This document shows positions 38,995 through 48,844 of a stretch of 64,000 bases of DNA, piece after piece; the first letter of the stretch is position 1; each line of letters opens with the position of its first letter. The notes under the pieces were generated by a model. That model searched no databases. It was given only the letters and a program-made list of their open reading frames with translations, and was not told where the DNA came from. Source of the DNA: Flaviflagellibacter sp963786225 (GTDB taxonomy: Bacteria > Pseudomonadota > Alphaproteobacteria > Rhizobiales > Methylopilaceae); the NCBI GenBank assembly GCA_963786225.1, contig CAWAYQ010000024.1:94133-158132 (forward strand). Reading direction: 5' to 3'. The position numbers and the translations under genes are program-made.

Positions 38995-39799
38995 GTGTTG
39001 AGGTTCGCGCTCACTCTCGTGGTCGGCTACGCGGCGTTGGTGCTCATTTTCGTCGCCGGCCAGCGTTACATGCTCTTCCGAGGGTGGTCCCTTCCGAGCG
39101 ACCTGGCCCTGCTTAAGGCCTACTCCCCGGGTATGTCCTCCGCCGAGATCCGCACGAAGGATGGGGAGACGCTGGCCGGGTTCTGGAGAGCGCCGAAGCC
39201 TGGCATCCCGGTCATCATCTCGTTCCATGGGAACGGATCGATTCCGCAGCCATACGCGGATCGGTTCGCCCAAGAACCTTGGGCAGATGCCGGATACGGT
39301 GTGCTTGCGATTGCCTTTCGGGGCTATCCAGGATCGACCGGAAGCCCCAGCGAGGCGGGTCTCCTTGAAGACGGCCAGGCGGCTTACGACTATGCGAGAA
39401 TTCACGCACCCGACTCGCCAATCGTCGTGCACGGCCACTCACTGGGCAGCGGCGTCGCGGTCGCCATCGCGGCGCGTAACGACGTACTCGCCCTGATCCT
39501 CGACGCCCCATACACCCGCCTCGACCATGTTGCGGCGGACAAGTTCCCGTTCCTTCCGACCGTCCTGATGCTCGACAAGTTCAGGTCGGACGAGCGCATC
39601 CGGAAGGTGAAGGCTGAGCGGATCTTCATCGTGCACGGCACCGACGATGTCGTGATACCGCTGCGTTTCGGACGGCGAACTCGCGTCCTTGAGGAACGAT
39701 GCCGTCCTCATGGTCATCGAGGGCGGCGGTCACGAGTTGATCCTGGGCGTGGCCGACGTCACGATCGAGAGGGCCATAACGCCGCTTTTCAGCAAATGA
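38995..39799 (+). CDS. Alpha/beta hydrolase (BEM46-like), frameshifted
   Basis: About 267 residues after repair. A single N-terminal transmembrane helix (about 3-22), a hydrolase core with ISFHGNG, nucleophile elbow GHSLGSG and acid/His elements (HGTDD, then GGGHELI). The frame breaks after PLR; removing one T from TTT at 39666-39668 gives one frame of 268 codons ending at 39799. GTG or TTG start (38995/38998). Substrate unknown; membrane-anchored esterase-like proteins of this family are common. Confidence 0.75.
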
Positions 39800-39884
39800 A
39801 CGAAATTAGGCAGCACCACCATGGTCGCTGCTGCCGTTCCGGATCACTGCCCGCTGCGTTCTGGCTCACCTGATGCGCCCGGCA

Positions 39885-40790
39885 TCAAACCTTGACGGTG
39901 GAGGCTCGGTAAATCTCATTGATGGATTGCGCCAACGTCTCATCAAACGCGGCATCACTCATGGAACGCGTGAGGCCTTCGGTCAGGGCCCGCGAGAAGC
40001 TCGCGATCATGCCGTGATTGGCGGCGAGGCGTTGGCAGGCATGAGCCCGCGTATAGCCGCCGGATAGCGCAACAACCCTGGCCACGCGCTTATGGTTCAC
40101 CAGCGATGCATAGAGATCCGGAACGTCCGGGATCGTCAGCTTGAGCATCACTTGGCGACCATTGGGCAGGGCACCGAGCGCCTTCGTCAGCTCGGCGTGG
40201 AGAATTGCTTCCGCCGCGGCCTTGTCCGGACTTTCTATCAAGACTTCCGGCTCGATGATGGGCATGAGCCCAAACTCGGAGATCTGCGCGGCAATGGCGA
40301 ACTGCTGTGCCACAACGGCCGCGATACCCTCCTCAGAGGGCAGGTTGATGACCGAGCGCATCTTGGTACCGAAGACGCCGAGCTTCACCGCGCGGGCGAG
40401 CAGCGCATCGAGTGCCGGCATCGGTTTCATCAGCCGGACGCCGTTGCTCTCCGCTTCGAGTCCCTTGTCGACCTTGAGGAACGGAACAACGCCACGCTCC
40501 TCCCATAAAAAGGTGGGAACAGGCTTTCCCTGCGCCTGACCATCCATCGTTCCCTCGAACAGGATGGCCGCAATGACCTTGTCTCCGGTGAAGGCCGGCG
40601 CGGTCATGATGCGCACCCGCATCTCGTGCATCAGCTTGAACATCTCGGCGTCACCGTTGTAGGCGCTATCCGGGATGCCGTAGAGGCGCAGGGCGCCGGG
40701 CGTCGATCCGCCGCTTTGGTCAAGCGCAGCAATGAAACCGGGTTTCGCGGAAATTTGCTCCATCATCTTGTCAGGGCTCATGATCGTCAT
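39885..40790 (-). CDS. fda: Fructose-bisphosphate aldolase class I
   Basis: About 301 residues from the ATG at 40790 (an earlier ATG is at 40811). Family parts include FIAALDQSGGSTPGAL near the N-terminus, FLWEERGVVPFLK and the Schiff-base lysine region VMLKLTIPDVPDLY. The enzyme cleaves fructose 1,6-bisphosphate. It is isolated from other glycolysis genes, within the accessory region. Confidence 0.88.
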   Translation of the reverse strand: MTIMSPDKMMEQISAKPGFIAALDQSGGSTPGALRLYGIPDSAYNGDAEMFKLMHEMRVRIMTAPAFTGDKVIAAILFEGTMDGQAQGKPVPTFLWEERGVVPFLKVDKGLEAESNGVRLMKPMPALDALLARAVKLGVFGTKMRSVINLPSEEGIAAVVAQQFAIAAQISEFGLMPIIEPEVLIESPDKAAAEAILHAELTKALGALPNGRQVMLKLTIPDVPDLYASLVNHKRVARVVALSGGYTRAHACQRLAANHGMIASFSRALTEGLTRSMSDAAFDETLAQSINEIYRASTVKV

Positions 40791-40922
40791 ACTCGGCGAC
40801 TCTGCTTTCAACCATGCATATAGGGTGATGGTTTCCCGAGACCGGGGCTCAGAGCGGCTCAGCCCGAGGCGCGGAACTGAAGTGCGGTGGGCCGCCTGTG
40901 GAACACTCGCCCGAAATCGTTC

Positions 40923-41174
40923 CTAATTCTCGCCGGCATGAAGTCGTGCGGTAATTACATCAAGAATGGCCAGCCGCTGCTTTTCCAGGGTCTCGAGCAC
41001 GTCTTGTTCCGCGGGCGCAATGTCTTCTTTAATCTGCTGAATTTGCTCCCAAAGTTCGTGGTTACGCTCGAGGAGTTTGCGGAACGAGGCATCCTTCGCC
41101 TTGAGCGCGTGGATCGCCTCCGCTTGGTCAGGAAACTCTTCGGCCAAGGCTCGATCAAGGTGATCCGATGACAT
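40923..41174 (-). CDS. YdcH-like (DUF465) small coiled-coil protein
   Basis: An 83-residue, fully helical protein with the pattern ALKAKDASFRKLLERNHELWEQI typical of DUF465/YdcH in shortened form at residues about 23-46. Cytoplasmic, function unknown. It follows the copper-binding gene by 18 bases on the minus strand and may be co-transcribed with it. Confidence 0.7.
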   Translation of the reverse strand: MSSDHLDRALAEEFPDQAEAIHALKAKDASFRKLLERNHELWEQIQQIKEDIAPAEQDVLETLEKQRLAILDVITARLHAGEN

Positions 41175-41192
41175 TGGCAGTCCTTTTCTCGG

Positions 41193-41648
41193 TTAGTTCG
41201 GTTTCGTCGCCGACAATGTGTCTCTGGCGGGCGTGCCGTGGCTTAAATGGGCCATCGACTGCGTGACCCTCCGGCAGGCCTCCTCGCAACTCCGGCAGGC
41301 TTCGGCGCAAATGCGGCAATGCTCGTGCATCTTGGCATGCCGTTCACATTCCTCGGCACAGAGGCCGCAGGCCATGACGCAAGCGTCAATCATCGCTCGC
41401 AGGACCGTCTCGTTTGCGCCCGTGCGACGCGTGGCGACGGCGCCGGTAGCCGTGCAGACGTCGGCGCAGTCCATGTTCAGGCGAATGCTTTGGATCAGGT
41501 CGGCGAGATCCTTCTCGCCCAGAGAGGCGTCGGCGCAGCTAACGCAGGCCTGGGCGCAGTCGTAGCATTCCTCGATGCAATGGATGAGGGCATCATCGGT
41601 CATGCCGCGTACGTGCGGGTGTGCGCTCATCATTTCTCTCGTATGCAT
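41193..41648 (-). CDS. Cys-rich four-helix-bundle copper-binding protein, second copy
   Basis: A 151-residue protein with 16 Cys in the same heptad-like spacing as the protein at 9415-9747 (CIEECYDCAQACVSC; CRICAEACRSCEEAC), plus a His/Met-rich N-terminus and tail. It is a DUF326 family member expected to store Cu(I). The ATG at 41648 has GGAG seven bases upstream; ATGs at 41633 and 41630 are alternatives. A strong hairpin lies just upstream. Confidence 0.8.
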   Translation of the reverse strand: MHTREMMSAHPHVRGMTDDALIHCIEECYDCAQACVSCADASLGEKDLADLIQSIRLNMDCADVCTATGAVATRRTGANETVLRAMIDACVMACGLCAEECERHAKMHEHCRICAEACRSCEEACRRVTQSMAHLSHGTPARDTLSATKPN

Positions 41649-41665
41649 GCACGTTCTCCGAGCTG

Positions 41666-41683
41666 GGCCGGCAAGAGCCGGCC
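41666..41683. promoter_or_regulatory. Perfect hairpin upstream of the second copper-binding gene
   Basis: GGCCGGC/GCCGGCC 7-bp inverted repeat with AAGA loop, 18 bases before the start codon on the minus strand. It could be an operator or a 5' leader structure. Confidence 0.4.
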
Positions 41684-41883
41684 ATGACCTGCTCAGCCTT
41701 CAACGCCCGCGCGGCCGGATGGTTCTGGTTGGATGGCCGGTCTTCCGGTAGATATGCGCTGTTGGTGCGGCGCATGGAGTGGGTGTGTTGGCATGGTGGT
41801 TCCTCCACCACCGCCCACCACATCGCCCCTCGCGAGCAGCTCATCATATCAAGCCAAAGACCGCTTTCGACCCACAGCGTTCA

Positions 41884-42310
41884 TCAGAGCGTGCGGTCCA
41901 GCGGCTCGTTCGTGATGAAATTTAGGATTTCATCACTGGCGAAGCCGAGAGCCATCGGACAGGCGATATCCGCCAGTAACCCGACATCGTAGAGTTCGGC
42001 GACCGCGCCGTCGATGCGAAACCAGTGCACGCACGTTCCGTCGGTGAGGTCGATTACTTGCAGGCCGCACCAGGGCTCGGAATCCGCCTCCTGGAGACGC
42101 CGATCCAATGCCAGGCCCTCGAAGCGCTCGTAGCGTGGCCGCGAAAGCCCGACCACGGCAAAGTTGCGATGGAAGGCAAGCCCTCTCACGAAACCTGGAC
42201 AGAAGGCGAGTGGCCGAAAGGCATTTGCGGGCTCGGCGTCGAGGTCAATCCAGCCGAGTTCCCCCGTGCCCGAATTCAGCATCCACAGGCGTCCCTCAGG
42301 TGTCAGGCGG
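41884..42310 (-). pseudogene. TIGR03032 family protein, C-terminal fragment
   Basis: About 140 residues match the C-terminal part of the TIGR03032 family (GRLWMLNSGTGELGWIDL, LAFCPGFVRGLAFH, AELYDVGLL). The N-terminal half is missing: upstream of the RLTPEGR codons, at about 42305-42312, the sequence becomes part of an autotransporter gene on the other strand. The short upstream reading frame cannot supply a native start. Called a truncated gene; family function unknown. Confidence 0.7.
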
Positions 42311-44162
42311 CGGGGATGCCGGACTTGGCGTCGACGCGTTGGTGCTCGGTGGATCCGCAAGCGGCACGGGCGGGATCGACGCTACATTGGATACGGGCCG
42401 CGTGGACATCGGTGGCTCGGGAGCGGGGGCGACCTTTTTCGGGTTCGACGCCTTCGCGAAGACCGGAACCTCGGTCTTCGAATTGACCGGCAGCAACAGC
42501 GGTACCGCCAGCTTCGAAGTCGAAGGCGGCACGCTTGTGATGGACGCCGCGCTGCCGGACTGGTCTGTCCGGTTAGCCTCGGCGCGACGCTCCTCGGCAC
42601 AGGCACCGCCGGTTCCATTGCCACGGGAAGTGCGCCACAATCGGGGCGGCAATCCCGGCGAGATCGGCACCCTGATGCGAGCGGGTCTGTGACCTTCGGA
42701 CGCCGGCAGCCGGTATGCGGTCGATATCGCCGCGAGCGGGGACGTCGATCGAATAACGATCAATGGCGGCACGGTGGTCGTCAACGAGCGTCCCTCTGGG
42801 GGCAATCACGTCGATGGCCAGCGCGTAGGTGATCTTAGATGCTGACGGCGGCCGTGCGAGGGCAGTTCGACGGCGTGCGAGACCTGATTGCTCTTTCTGG
42901 ACTTCTCGCCGGACTACACGGCGACCCAGGTCGCCCTCGAAGTCGCAGGATCGTGTCCTTCGATGGCGTCGCCACTACCGCCAACCGATCCGCGGCTGCT
43001 CGCGCGCTTTTTGGCCTCGGTGAGACGACTCAGATGCCCTGCGGGTCTATAACCAGATGCTGTTCGCTTCGTCGCTTGCCGAGGCAAACACCGCCTTCGA
43101 TTCCGCCTCGGGTGAAATCCAGCGAGCCTGCAGGCCACGCTGACCGATTCGAACCTCGCTTTCACGCAAGCTTTGCGTGATCGTGCCGGCATTCTTTCGA
43201 TGAGGGCGGAACCGGGGAGTGCTCCCCTGGCCTATGTGGATGAGCGGGTGGCACCCTCCGTGAGGGCGCCCGCCGTGAATGCCATCGATCGCGCCACGAA
43301 GCCGGCCGCAGCGCCGACCTCCTACGGCACTTGGGGCGGATTGATCGGCGATCGTGCCTCGAAAAGTGCTGACAGCAACGCCGCGGGACTGGATCAGCAA
43401 ATCGCGGGCGTCTTTGGTGGCGTCGAACTCTTCCGAGGCGACACTAGCTCCTTCGGCTCGTTCACCGCCGGGTTGGCCCTCGGCTATACTCACAGCGATG
43501 CGGACAGCGACACGGGACTGTCCAGCGCGGAGGCCGATAGCGGACATTTCGGCGTCTACACTGCGTTGGACAGCGGACCGCTGCTCGTGATGGCCGCAGC
43601 AAGCTACGGCTTCCACGACGTTGAGACGAAACGTCAGATCGCCGTCCCTGGCATCGAACGGACGGCTGAGGCGGGGTACAGCGCCGACAGCATCGGCTTT
43701 TCCAGCGAGGCACGATATCGGTTCGCGGTCGGTGGGTTGACGCTTGCGCCGCTGGCGAGCTTGGATGCGGCGCATGTCTCCACCGGCGGCGGCAGCGAGT
43801 CCGGCGCCGGCGCCCTGAATTTGTCGATCGGAGAAGAGAGCTACAGCGCGGGAACGGCCGGATTTGGCATCGCAGCCGTCGATGAACGGTTTTTCGCCGG
43901 GACGGCGTGGGTGCGTACTGAAATCAGGGTCGCTTACGAGCACGGCTTTGGCGACCAACCGGAGCAGAGCCTTGCCTTCGCCGCCGGGACGACCGGCTTT
44001 GTCATCGCTGGCATGGAGGCGAACGACGATCGCCTCGCGCTTGGCGCGGCGGTCGTCGTCGACTTGGCAAACGGCCTCACATTGAGCGGGCGCTACGACG
44101 GACGCTTTGGATCTGAAAGCGAGAGCCACCGCGGCCAGGTCGCACTCGGCTATAAGTTCTGA
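42306..44162 (+). pseudogene. Autotransporter fragment with several frameshifts and intact beta-barrel
   Basis: The passenger end is visible in pieces in different frames: GTSVFELTGSNSGTASFEVEG at about 42459-42520 (shortened here to its ends), SLGATLLGTGTAGSIATGS at about 42576, FLDFSPDYTATQVALEVA at about 42897 and SASGEI near 43100. The C-terminal autotransporter barrel (43201-44162) is in one frame and ends GYKF, the aromatic end needed for outer-membrane assembly. The signal peptide and most of the passenger are absent. At least four shifts are needed, more than in neighbouring genes, so this is probably a true relic. Confidence 0.75.
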
Positions 44163-44497
44163 GCGCGGGACGTGCGATAATGAAGCCAGAAGCGAGGTGA
44201 AGAGCGATGCCTTGCTTGGGAATGCTGCGGATCTGCCCAGGGTGCAACTTCGAGATCCCGAGGGCGGTGATCGTCGCTCCGGCGAGACGTCTTCGTGCAC
44301 GGCGCACAACTTGAGCGTCCGCTCCTGGCGCAAAGCGGACCATCGGCGCTTCGGCATCGTCGCCCTAAAGAAACGCGATCCGCACGCCCTATATGCCTCT
44401 GCAAGGCAGGAGGTTGCGATGATCCAGCCTCTTGCTGAAAAAGGGGATGCTCGTCGCTGGCGGTGAGACGCGCAGGCCTTAGCAAGGGAGGTCTCAG
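44163..44497. other. 335-base stretch without a recognisable gene
   Basis: Short open frames exist on both strands but none has a ribosome site or family-like sequence. It lies between the autotransporter relic and the cupredoxin gene, and probably contains the cupredoxin promoter near its right end. Confidence 0.5.
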
Positions 44498-44977
44498 ATG
44501 CGCAGGCATGGCATCGAAGCCAGCGCGGCAGCGCTCATGCTTGTTCTGACCGCGGCGGGGTCGGTCGGTTCCGCTGAAGCCGCCGTCATGAAGCGCACCG
44601 TGACCATGGTGGCGGTCGAGCCGAAGGGCGGGGCGACGGTGGACAAGGAGCCGTTCCCCAGCGCCGCTCTGCCAGAGGGCAAGGGGTATGCACTAAAGCG
44701 CCCCGACGCCAGCGGGCGCTGGGAAGTGTCGACCTATCGGTGGGAGCCCAGCCAAATCGTCGTGAATCAGGGAGACGAGGTCACGCTGGAGATCCTCGGC
44801 GTCAACGGGGCAGAGCACCCGAGCACGCTCGACGGCTACGACATCAACTTCACAGTTAAGCGCGGCGAGCTCACTACCGTCACGTTCACCGCCGACAAAG
44901 CTGGCGTGTTCCGATTCCAATGCGGGATACACCAGCCGTCGATGACGGGCGAATTGATCGTGCTACCGGCCCGCTGA
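44498..44977 (+). CDS. Secreted cupredoxin-domain protein
   Basis: A 159-residue protein with signal peptide (1-29, ends AEAA) and a cupredoxin fold. Copper ligands are visible as His in NGAEHPS and Cys, His, Met in FQCGIHQPSMTG (C-x2-H-x4-M), matching a type 1 site. It probably carries electrons or copper in the periplasm. GGGAGG lies before the ATG. It may work with the nearby copper-storage protein, but that is inference. Confidence 0.8.
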   Translation: MRRHGIEASAAALMLVLTAAGSVGSAEAAVMKRTVTMVAVEPKGGATVDKEPFPSAALPEGKGYALKRPDASGRWEVSTYRWEPSQIVVNQGDEVTLEILGVNGAEHPSTLDGYDINFTVKRGELTTVTFTADKAGVFRFQCGIHQPSMTGELIVLPAR

Positions 44978-45178
44978 TCGGCGCGAGCTCCGCTGGCAGG
45001 GTCGGAGGCGGCAAATAGCGGTTCCCGCTCCCTCAGGCAGCCTGGCGCTCTCCTGATGCCTAGCGGAGAGACGCCTGCGCGATCCCGGTTGGCGTCCTAT
45101 TTCGGCGACTTCTTGTCATTCGCTTACGCCCAGGCGGACGCGAAGGACCGCGACGAAAGGGATCCAAAAGGTATCCGC

Positions 45179-47467
45179 CTATCGCCTGCGCATGGCCTCC
45201 GCCAAGGCCGCTCCTAAGGCGCCGCCGGTTCCCCGCGCGGACGGCGTCGGGGGAGGCTTATGGCCGCCGCGCCCTTTGCCTTCGGACTGCCGGGCGGGTG
45301 GTCCGCCGCCGTCCTTGCGCATCGTCAGCGAAATTCGCTTGCGGGGTATGTCCACCTCGATGACCTGCACCTGAACCACGTCACCCGCCTTGACGATGTC
45401 AGACGGGTCTTTCACGAAACGGTCGGCGATCTGGGAAACGTGGACCAAGCCATCCTGGTGCACGCCGACGTCCACGAAAGCGCCGAAGGCCGCGACGTTG
45501 GTCACCGTTCCTTCCAGCATCATGCCTGGCTTCAGATCGCCGATTTCGTTCACGCCGTCCGCGAACGTTGCCGTCTTGAAGGCAGGGCGGGGATCGCGTC
45601 CTGGTTTTTCGAGTTCGGCGATGATGTCCTTGACCGTCGGCAGACCGAACGCGTCGTCCACGAACTTCCGCGGGTCGAGCCCGCTGAGCGCCGCCTTGTC
45701 ACCAATCAGGGACCGGACGTCACGGCCGCACGCGGCGACGATGCGGCGGGCGAGGGGATAGGCCTCCGGATGGACCGCCGAGGCATCCAGCGGCTCGGTG
45801 CCGTTCGGCACTCTCAGGAAGCCGGCGCAGAGCTGGAAAGTCTTCTCTCCGAGGCGGGCCACCTTGATGATCTGGCTGCGGGAGGCGAAGGGGCCATTGG
45901 CGTCGCGGTGGGCCACGACGGCTTCCGCGATGTAGGTACCGAGGCCGGAAACCCGGGCAAGCAGCGGGGCCGAGGCCGTGTTCAGGTCCACGCCGACCGC
46001 GTTAACCGCATCCTCGACGACGGCGTCGAGCGCCTTGGCGAGACGGTACTGGTCGACATCGTGCTGGTACTGACCGACGCCGATCGACTTCGGCTCGATC
46101 TTCACGAGCTCGGCAAGCGGATCCTGAAGCCGTCTGGCGATCGACACCGCGCCTCTGAGCGACACATCGACATCCGGCATCTCCGCCGACGCGACCGCCG
46201 ATGCCGAGTAGATCGAGGCCCCGGCCTCGCTGACGACGACCTTGATCGGCCGCGGCTCCGGGACGTCGCTGATGACGTCCGCAGTCAGCTTGTCGGTTTC
46301 CCGGCTCGCCGTGCCGTTGCCGATGGCGATGAGCTGGACACCGTGCTTGCGGATCAGGGAGCGCAGTGTGCGGGTCGCGCCGTCAACGTCATTCCTCGGC
46401 TGGAACGGGTAAACGGTGGCGGTTTCAAGCAGGCGGCCGGTGCCGTCGACCACGGCGACCTTGACGCCCGTCCGGATGCCGGGATCCAGACCCATCGTGG
46501 CCCGGGCTCCGGCAGGCGCAGCCAGCAGGAGGTCCTTGAGGTTGCGCGCAAAGACCCTGATGGCCTCCTCCTCGGCGCGCTCGCGCGCGTCGTTCATCAA
46601 TTCTCCGGTGAGCTGGGAAGACAGCTTCACGCGCCATGCCCACCTGGCCGCCGCGGCCAGGAATTCGTCCGCCTTGCCTGTCTTCCCGACACCGTTGGTT
46701 TCCGCAACGATCCGCTCGGATTGCTTCACCGGGGAGGGATCGTCGGCATCGACCTCGAGGTCGACGGTAATGACGTCTTCGTTGCGCGCCCTGAGCATCG
46801 CCAATACACGGTGGCTCGGTGCCTTATGCCAGGCCTCCGAATGGTCGAAGTAGTCGGAAAATTTCGCGCCCTCCGTCTCCTTGCCGGGGACGACCTTCGC
46901 CCGCAGCACGCCCGTCCTCCGCATGTGCTCGCGAAGCTGGCCTAGGGTGACGGCATTTTCGGCAAACGTTTCGGCGACGATGTCCCGTGCCCCGTCGAGT
47001 GCCGCCTTCACGTCCGGAACCTTCTCTCCGACATAGGCTGCCGCGATCTCGGCCGGGTCCACCTTTCGGTCGGCGAGGATGTGGTCTGCCAGCGGCCCGA
47101 GACCGTTCTCGCGGGCAATTTCCGCCCGCGTGCGACGCTTCGGCCGGAAGGGCAGGTAGAGGTCCTCCAGTTCGGCCTTCGTCGCCACCTTGAGGAACTT
47201 CGTCTCGAGTTCCGGCGTGAGCTTGCCCTGGTCCGAAACCGACTTGATGACGGCCTCTCGGCGTGCCTCGAGATCCCGCAGATAGATCAGCCTTTCATCG
47301 AGCGCGCGAAGCTGGATGTCGTCGAGACCCCCTGTCGCTTCCTTGCGGTACCGCGCGATGAAGGGGACCGTCGCACCGTCGTCGAGGAGGGCGATCGCGG
47401 CCGTCACCTGTTCGGCGCGGCAGGCAATCTCGGCGGCAATGATGGCGGGAATAGCTTCGCGCGGCAT
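45179..47467 (-). CDS. tex: Tex-family RNA-binding transcription accessory protein
   Basis: A 762-residue protein with the Tex domain order: N-terminal Tex domain, YqgF-like RNase-H-fold domain (GLDPGIRTGVKVAV, about residue 330), helix-hairpin-helix repeats (about 490-560) and a C-terminal S1 domain (LEGTVTNVAAFGAFVDVGVHQDGL in part, about 635-700). The ATG at 47467 follows AGGAG. It binds nucleic acid and affects transcription; its precise role is not fixed. Its 3' end runs into a sequence with no gene. Confidence 0.92.
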   Translation of the reverse strand: MPREAIPAIIAAEIACRAEQVTAAIALLDDGATVPFIARYRKEATGGLDDIQLRALDERLIYLRDLEARREAVIKSVSDQGKLTPELETKFLKVATKAELEDLYLPFRPKRRTRAEIARENGLGPLADHILADRKVDPAEIAAAYVGEKVPDVKAALDGARDIVAETFAENAVTLGQLREHMRRTGVLRAKVVPGKETEGAKFSDYFDHSEAWHKAPSHRVLAMLRARNEDVITVDLEVDADDPSPVKQSERIVAETNGVGKTGKADEFLAAAARWAWRVKLSSQLTGELMNDARERAEEEAIRVFARNLKDLLLAAPAGARATMGLDPGIRTGVKVAVVDGTGRLLETATVYPFQPRNDVDGATRTLRSLIRKHGVQLIAIGNGTASRETDKLTADVISDVPEPRPIKVVVSEAGASIYSASAVASAEMPDVDVSLRGAVSIARRLQDPLAELVKIEPKSIGVGQYQHDVDQYRLAKALDAVVEDAVNAVGVDLNTASAPLLARVSGLGTYIAEAVVAHRDANGPFASRSQIIKVARLGEKTFQLCAGFLRVPNGTEPLDASAVHPEAYPLARRIVAACGRDVRSLIGDKAALSGLDPRKFVDDAFGLPTVKDIIAELEKPGRDPRPAFKTATFADGVNEIGDLKPGMMLEGTVTNVAAFGAFVDVGVHQDGLVHVSQIADRFVKDPSDIVKAGDVVQVQVIEVDIPRKRISLTMRKDGGGPPARQSEGKGRGGHKPPPTPSARGTGGALGAALAEAMRRR

Positions 47468-47632
47468 GCAATTCTCCTGGCTGCGATTCCCGATGATATG
47501 CCCGCCCCGGCAAAGGTGAGCCAACCCCCAGGATGCAACCGGATGACGTCGTAGCTTTGCGCGCCGTTCACCAGTTCGTCTGGGGGCCGCGATCTCCCCG
47601 AAAAAATCCGGTGGATTGAACTGACGGCAGGG

Positions 47633-47802
47633 TCCTCCAAGACGGGCGGGATCCTGCTCGCGCTGGGCTTCACCAATTCCGGGGACTGCCCGATCCCGGA
47701 TCGTCGGCTGCGACTACGCAGCCAGCCGGAGTGAGCAGTCATGGGTCGAGATCGGGGAGGGGCCGTGCATCCCAATCCGCCGCCACGCTGCGTCAAGCTC
47801 TA
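47633..47802 (+). repeat. Imperfect direct repeat, copy B
   Basis: 170 bp, matching copy A at 37463-37660 except for a 28-base gap and scattered substitutions. It contains the ribosome site and about the first nine codons of the MFS gene, then similarity stops, one base before the stop of the convergent oxidoreductase gene. The rest of 47468-47632 holds no recognisable gene. Confidence 0.8.
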
Positions 47803-47803
47803 T

Positions 47804-48811
47804 TCAAGCGGCTGGGCTGACCTCGCCCGCGGCTTCTACGTCGAGAATGATCTTTCCTCTCGGCAGCGGCCGTCGGCCTTCCAGCATCATGTGTGCTACT
47901 CGCGCATCGGCGAGAGGGAGGACCTCACCGACGCGTGTTTTCAGTTCACCACGATCAATAAGTTCGGCAATTCTGCGCAGCCGCTCGGTGGTTACTTCCA
48001 CCAAGAAGAAGGCTGCATTGACGCCGTGGTGCCTTGCACGGTCTTGGTCAGGCTCGGACACGGTGGAGATCAGTTTGCCGCCCCGTCGAAGAACCTGAAA
48101 CGAACGTGTCAGCGTTTCGCCCCCGACAAGATCGAGCACTGCGTCGGCATCCTTGACCTCATCTTCGAAGCGTTGCGTGTGATAGTCCACCACCTTGTCT
48201 GCACCGAGGGCCCGCACGTAATCGATGTCTTTGGTTCCCGCCGTCGCGATGGAGCGCAGGCGAGCACGACGAGCGAGCTGAACCGCGTAGGCTCCGACGT
48301 TACCTGCGGCTCCGTGGATGACCACCGTCTGGCCGGCTTCGAGGCGGGCTTGGTCGAACAGACCTTGCCAGGCTGTGACCGCGATGACGGGAACGGAAGC
48401 CGCTTCGACATAGCTGAGCGAGCTTGGCTTCTTCGCGAGCATCCCAGCCGACGCCACCGCGTACTCGGCGTAAGCGCCAAGGAACTGAGGGTTGGTCACG
48501 CCGAAAACCTGGTCTCCGACCGCCAACTCGGAAATCCCGGAACCCAGAGCCGCGACTTCGCCGGACAAATCAGAGCCCAACGTGAGAGGAAGAGGTTGCG
48601 GCAATGCACTCCCGCCCGCTCTGATCCATCCGTCCCAGGGGCCGACCCCTGCTGCGTGAACTTTGACAAGGACCTCGCCTGGACCAGGGTCCGGCCGAGG
48701 AACCGTTTCGAAAATCATCGCTTCCGGCGGGCCGAACTCGTGCACGCGCCAAGCCTTTATCGAGGACGGAGCAGGGCTCTGTGCCGCGTTGCCGACGAGG
48801 GTATTTGTCAT
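47804..48811 (-). CDS. NADP-dependent medium-chain oxidoreductase (quinone-reductase-like)
   Basis: About 335 residues from the ATG at 48811 (preceded by GAGG; an ATG at 48835 also exists). MDR fold without structural zinc: GSDLSGEVAALG, the cofactor motif HGAAGNVGAYAVQLA (about residue 150) and DLVGGET. It likely reduces quinones or activated alkenes with NADPH. Its 3' end touches repeat copy B. Confidence 0.85.
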   Translation of the reverse strand: MTNTLVGNAAQSPAPSSIKAWRVHEFGPPEAMIFETVPRPDPGPGEVLVKVHAAGVGPWDGWIRAGGSALPQPLPLTLGSDLSGEVAALGSGISELAVGDQVFGVTNPQFLGAYAEYAVASAGMLAKKPSSLSYVEAASVPVIAVTAWQGLFDQARLEAGQTVVIHGAAGNVGAYAVQLARRARLRSIATAGTKDIDYVRALGADKVVDYHTQRFEDEVKDADAVLDLVGGETLTRSFQVLRRGGKLISTVSEPDQDRARHHGVNAAFFLVEVTTERLRRIAELIDRGELKTRVGEVLPLADARVAHMMLEGRRPLPRGKIILDVEAAGEVSPAA

Positions 48812-48844
48812 CCTGGCCTCACTGCCATCAAGCATCAGGTTTAG

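Noticed and set aside
45260..46945. A 561-codon open frame on the plus strand across tex
   Set aside because: It is the complementary-frame shadow of tex, which shows full domain structure on the minus strand.
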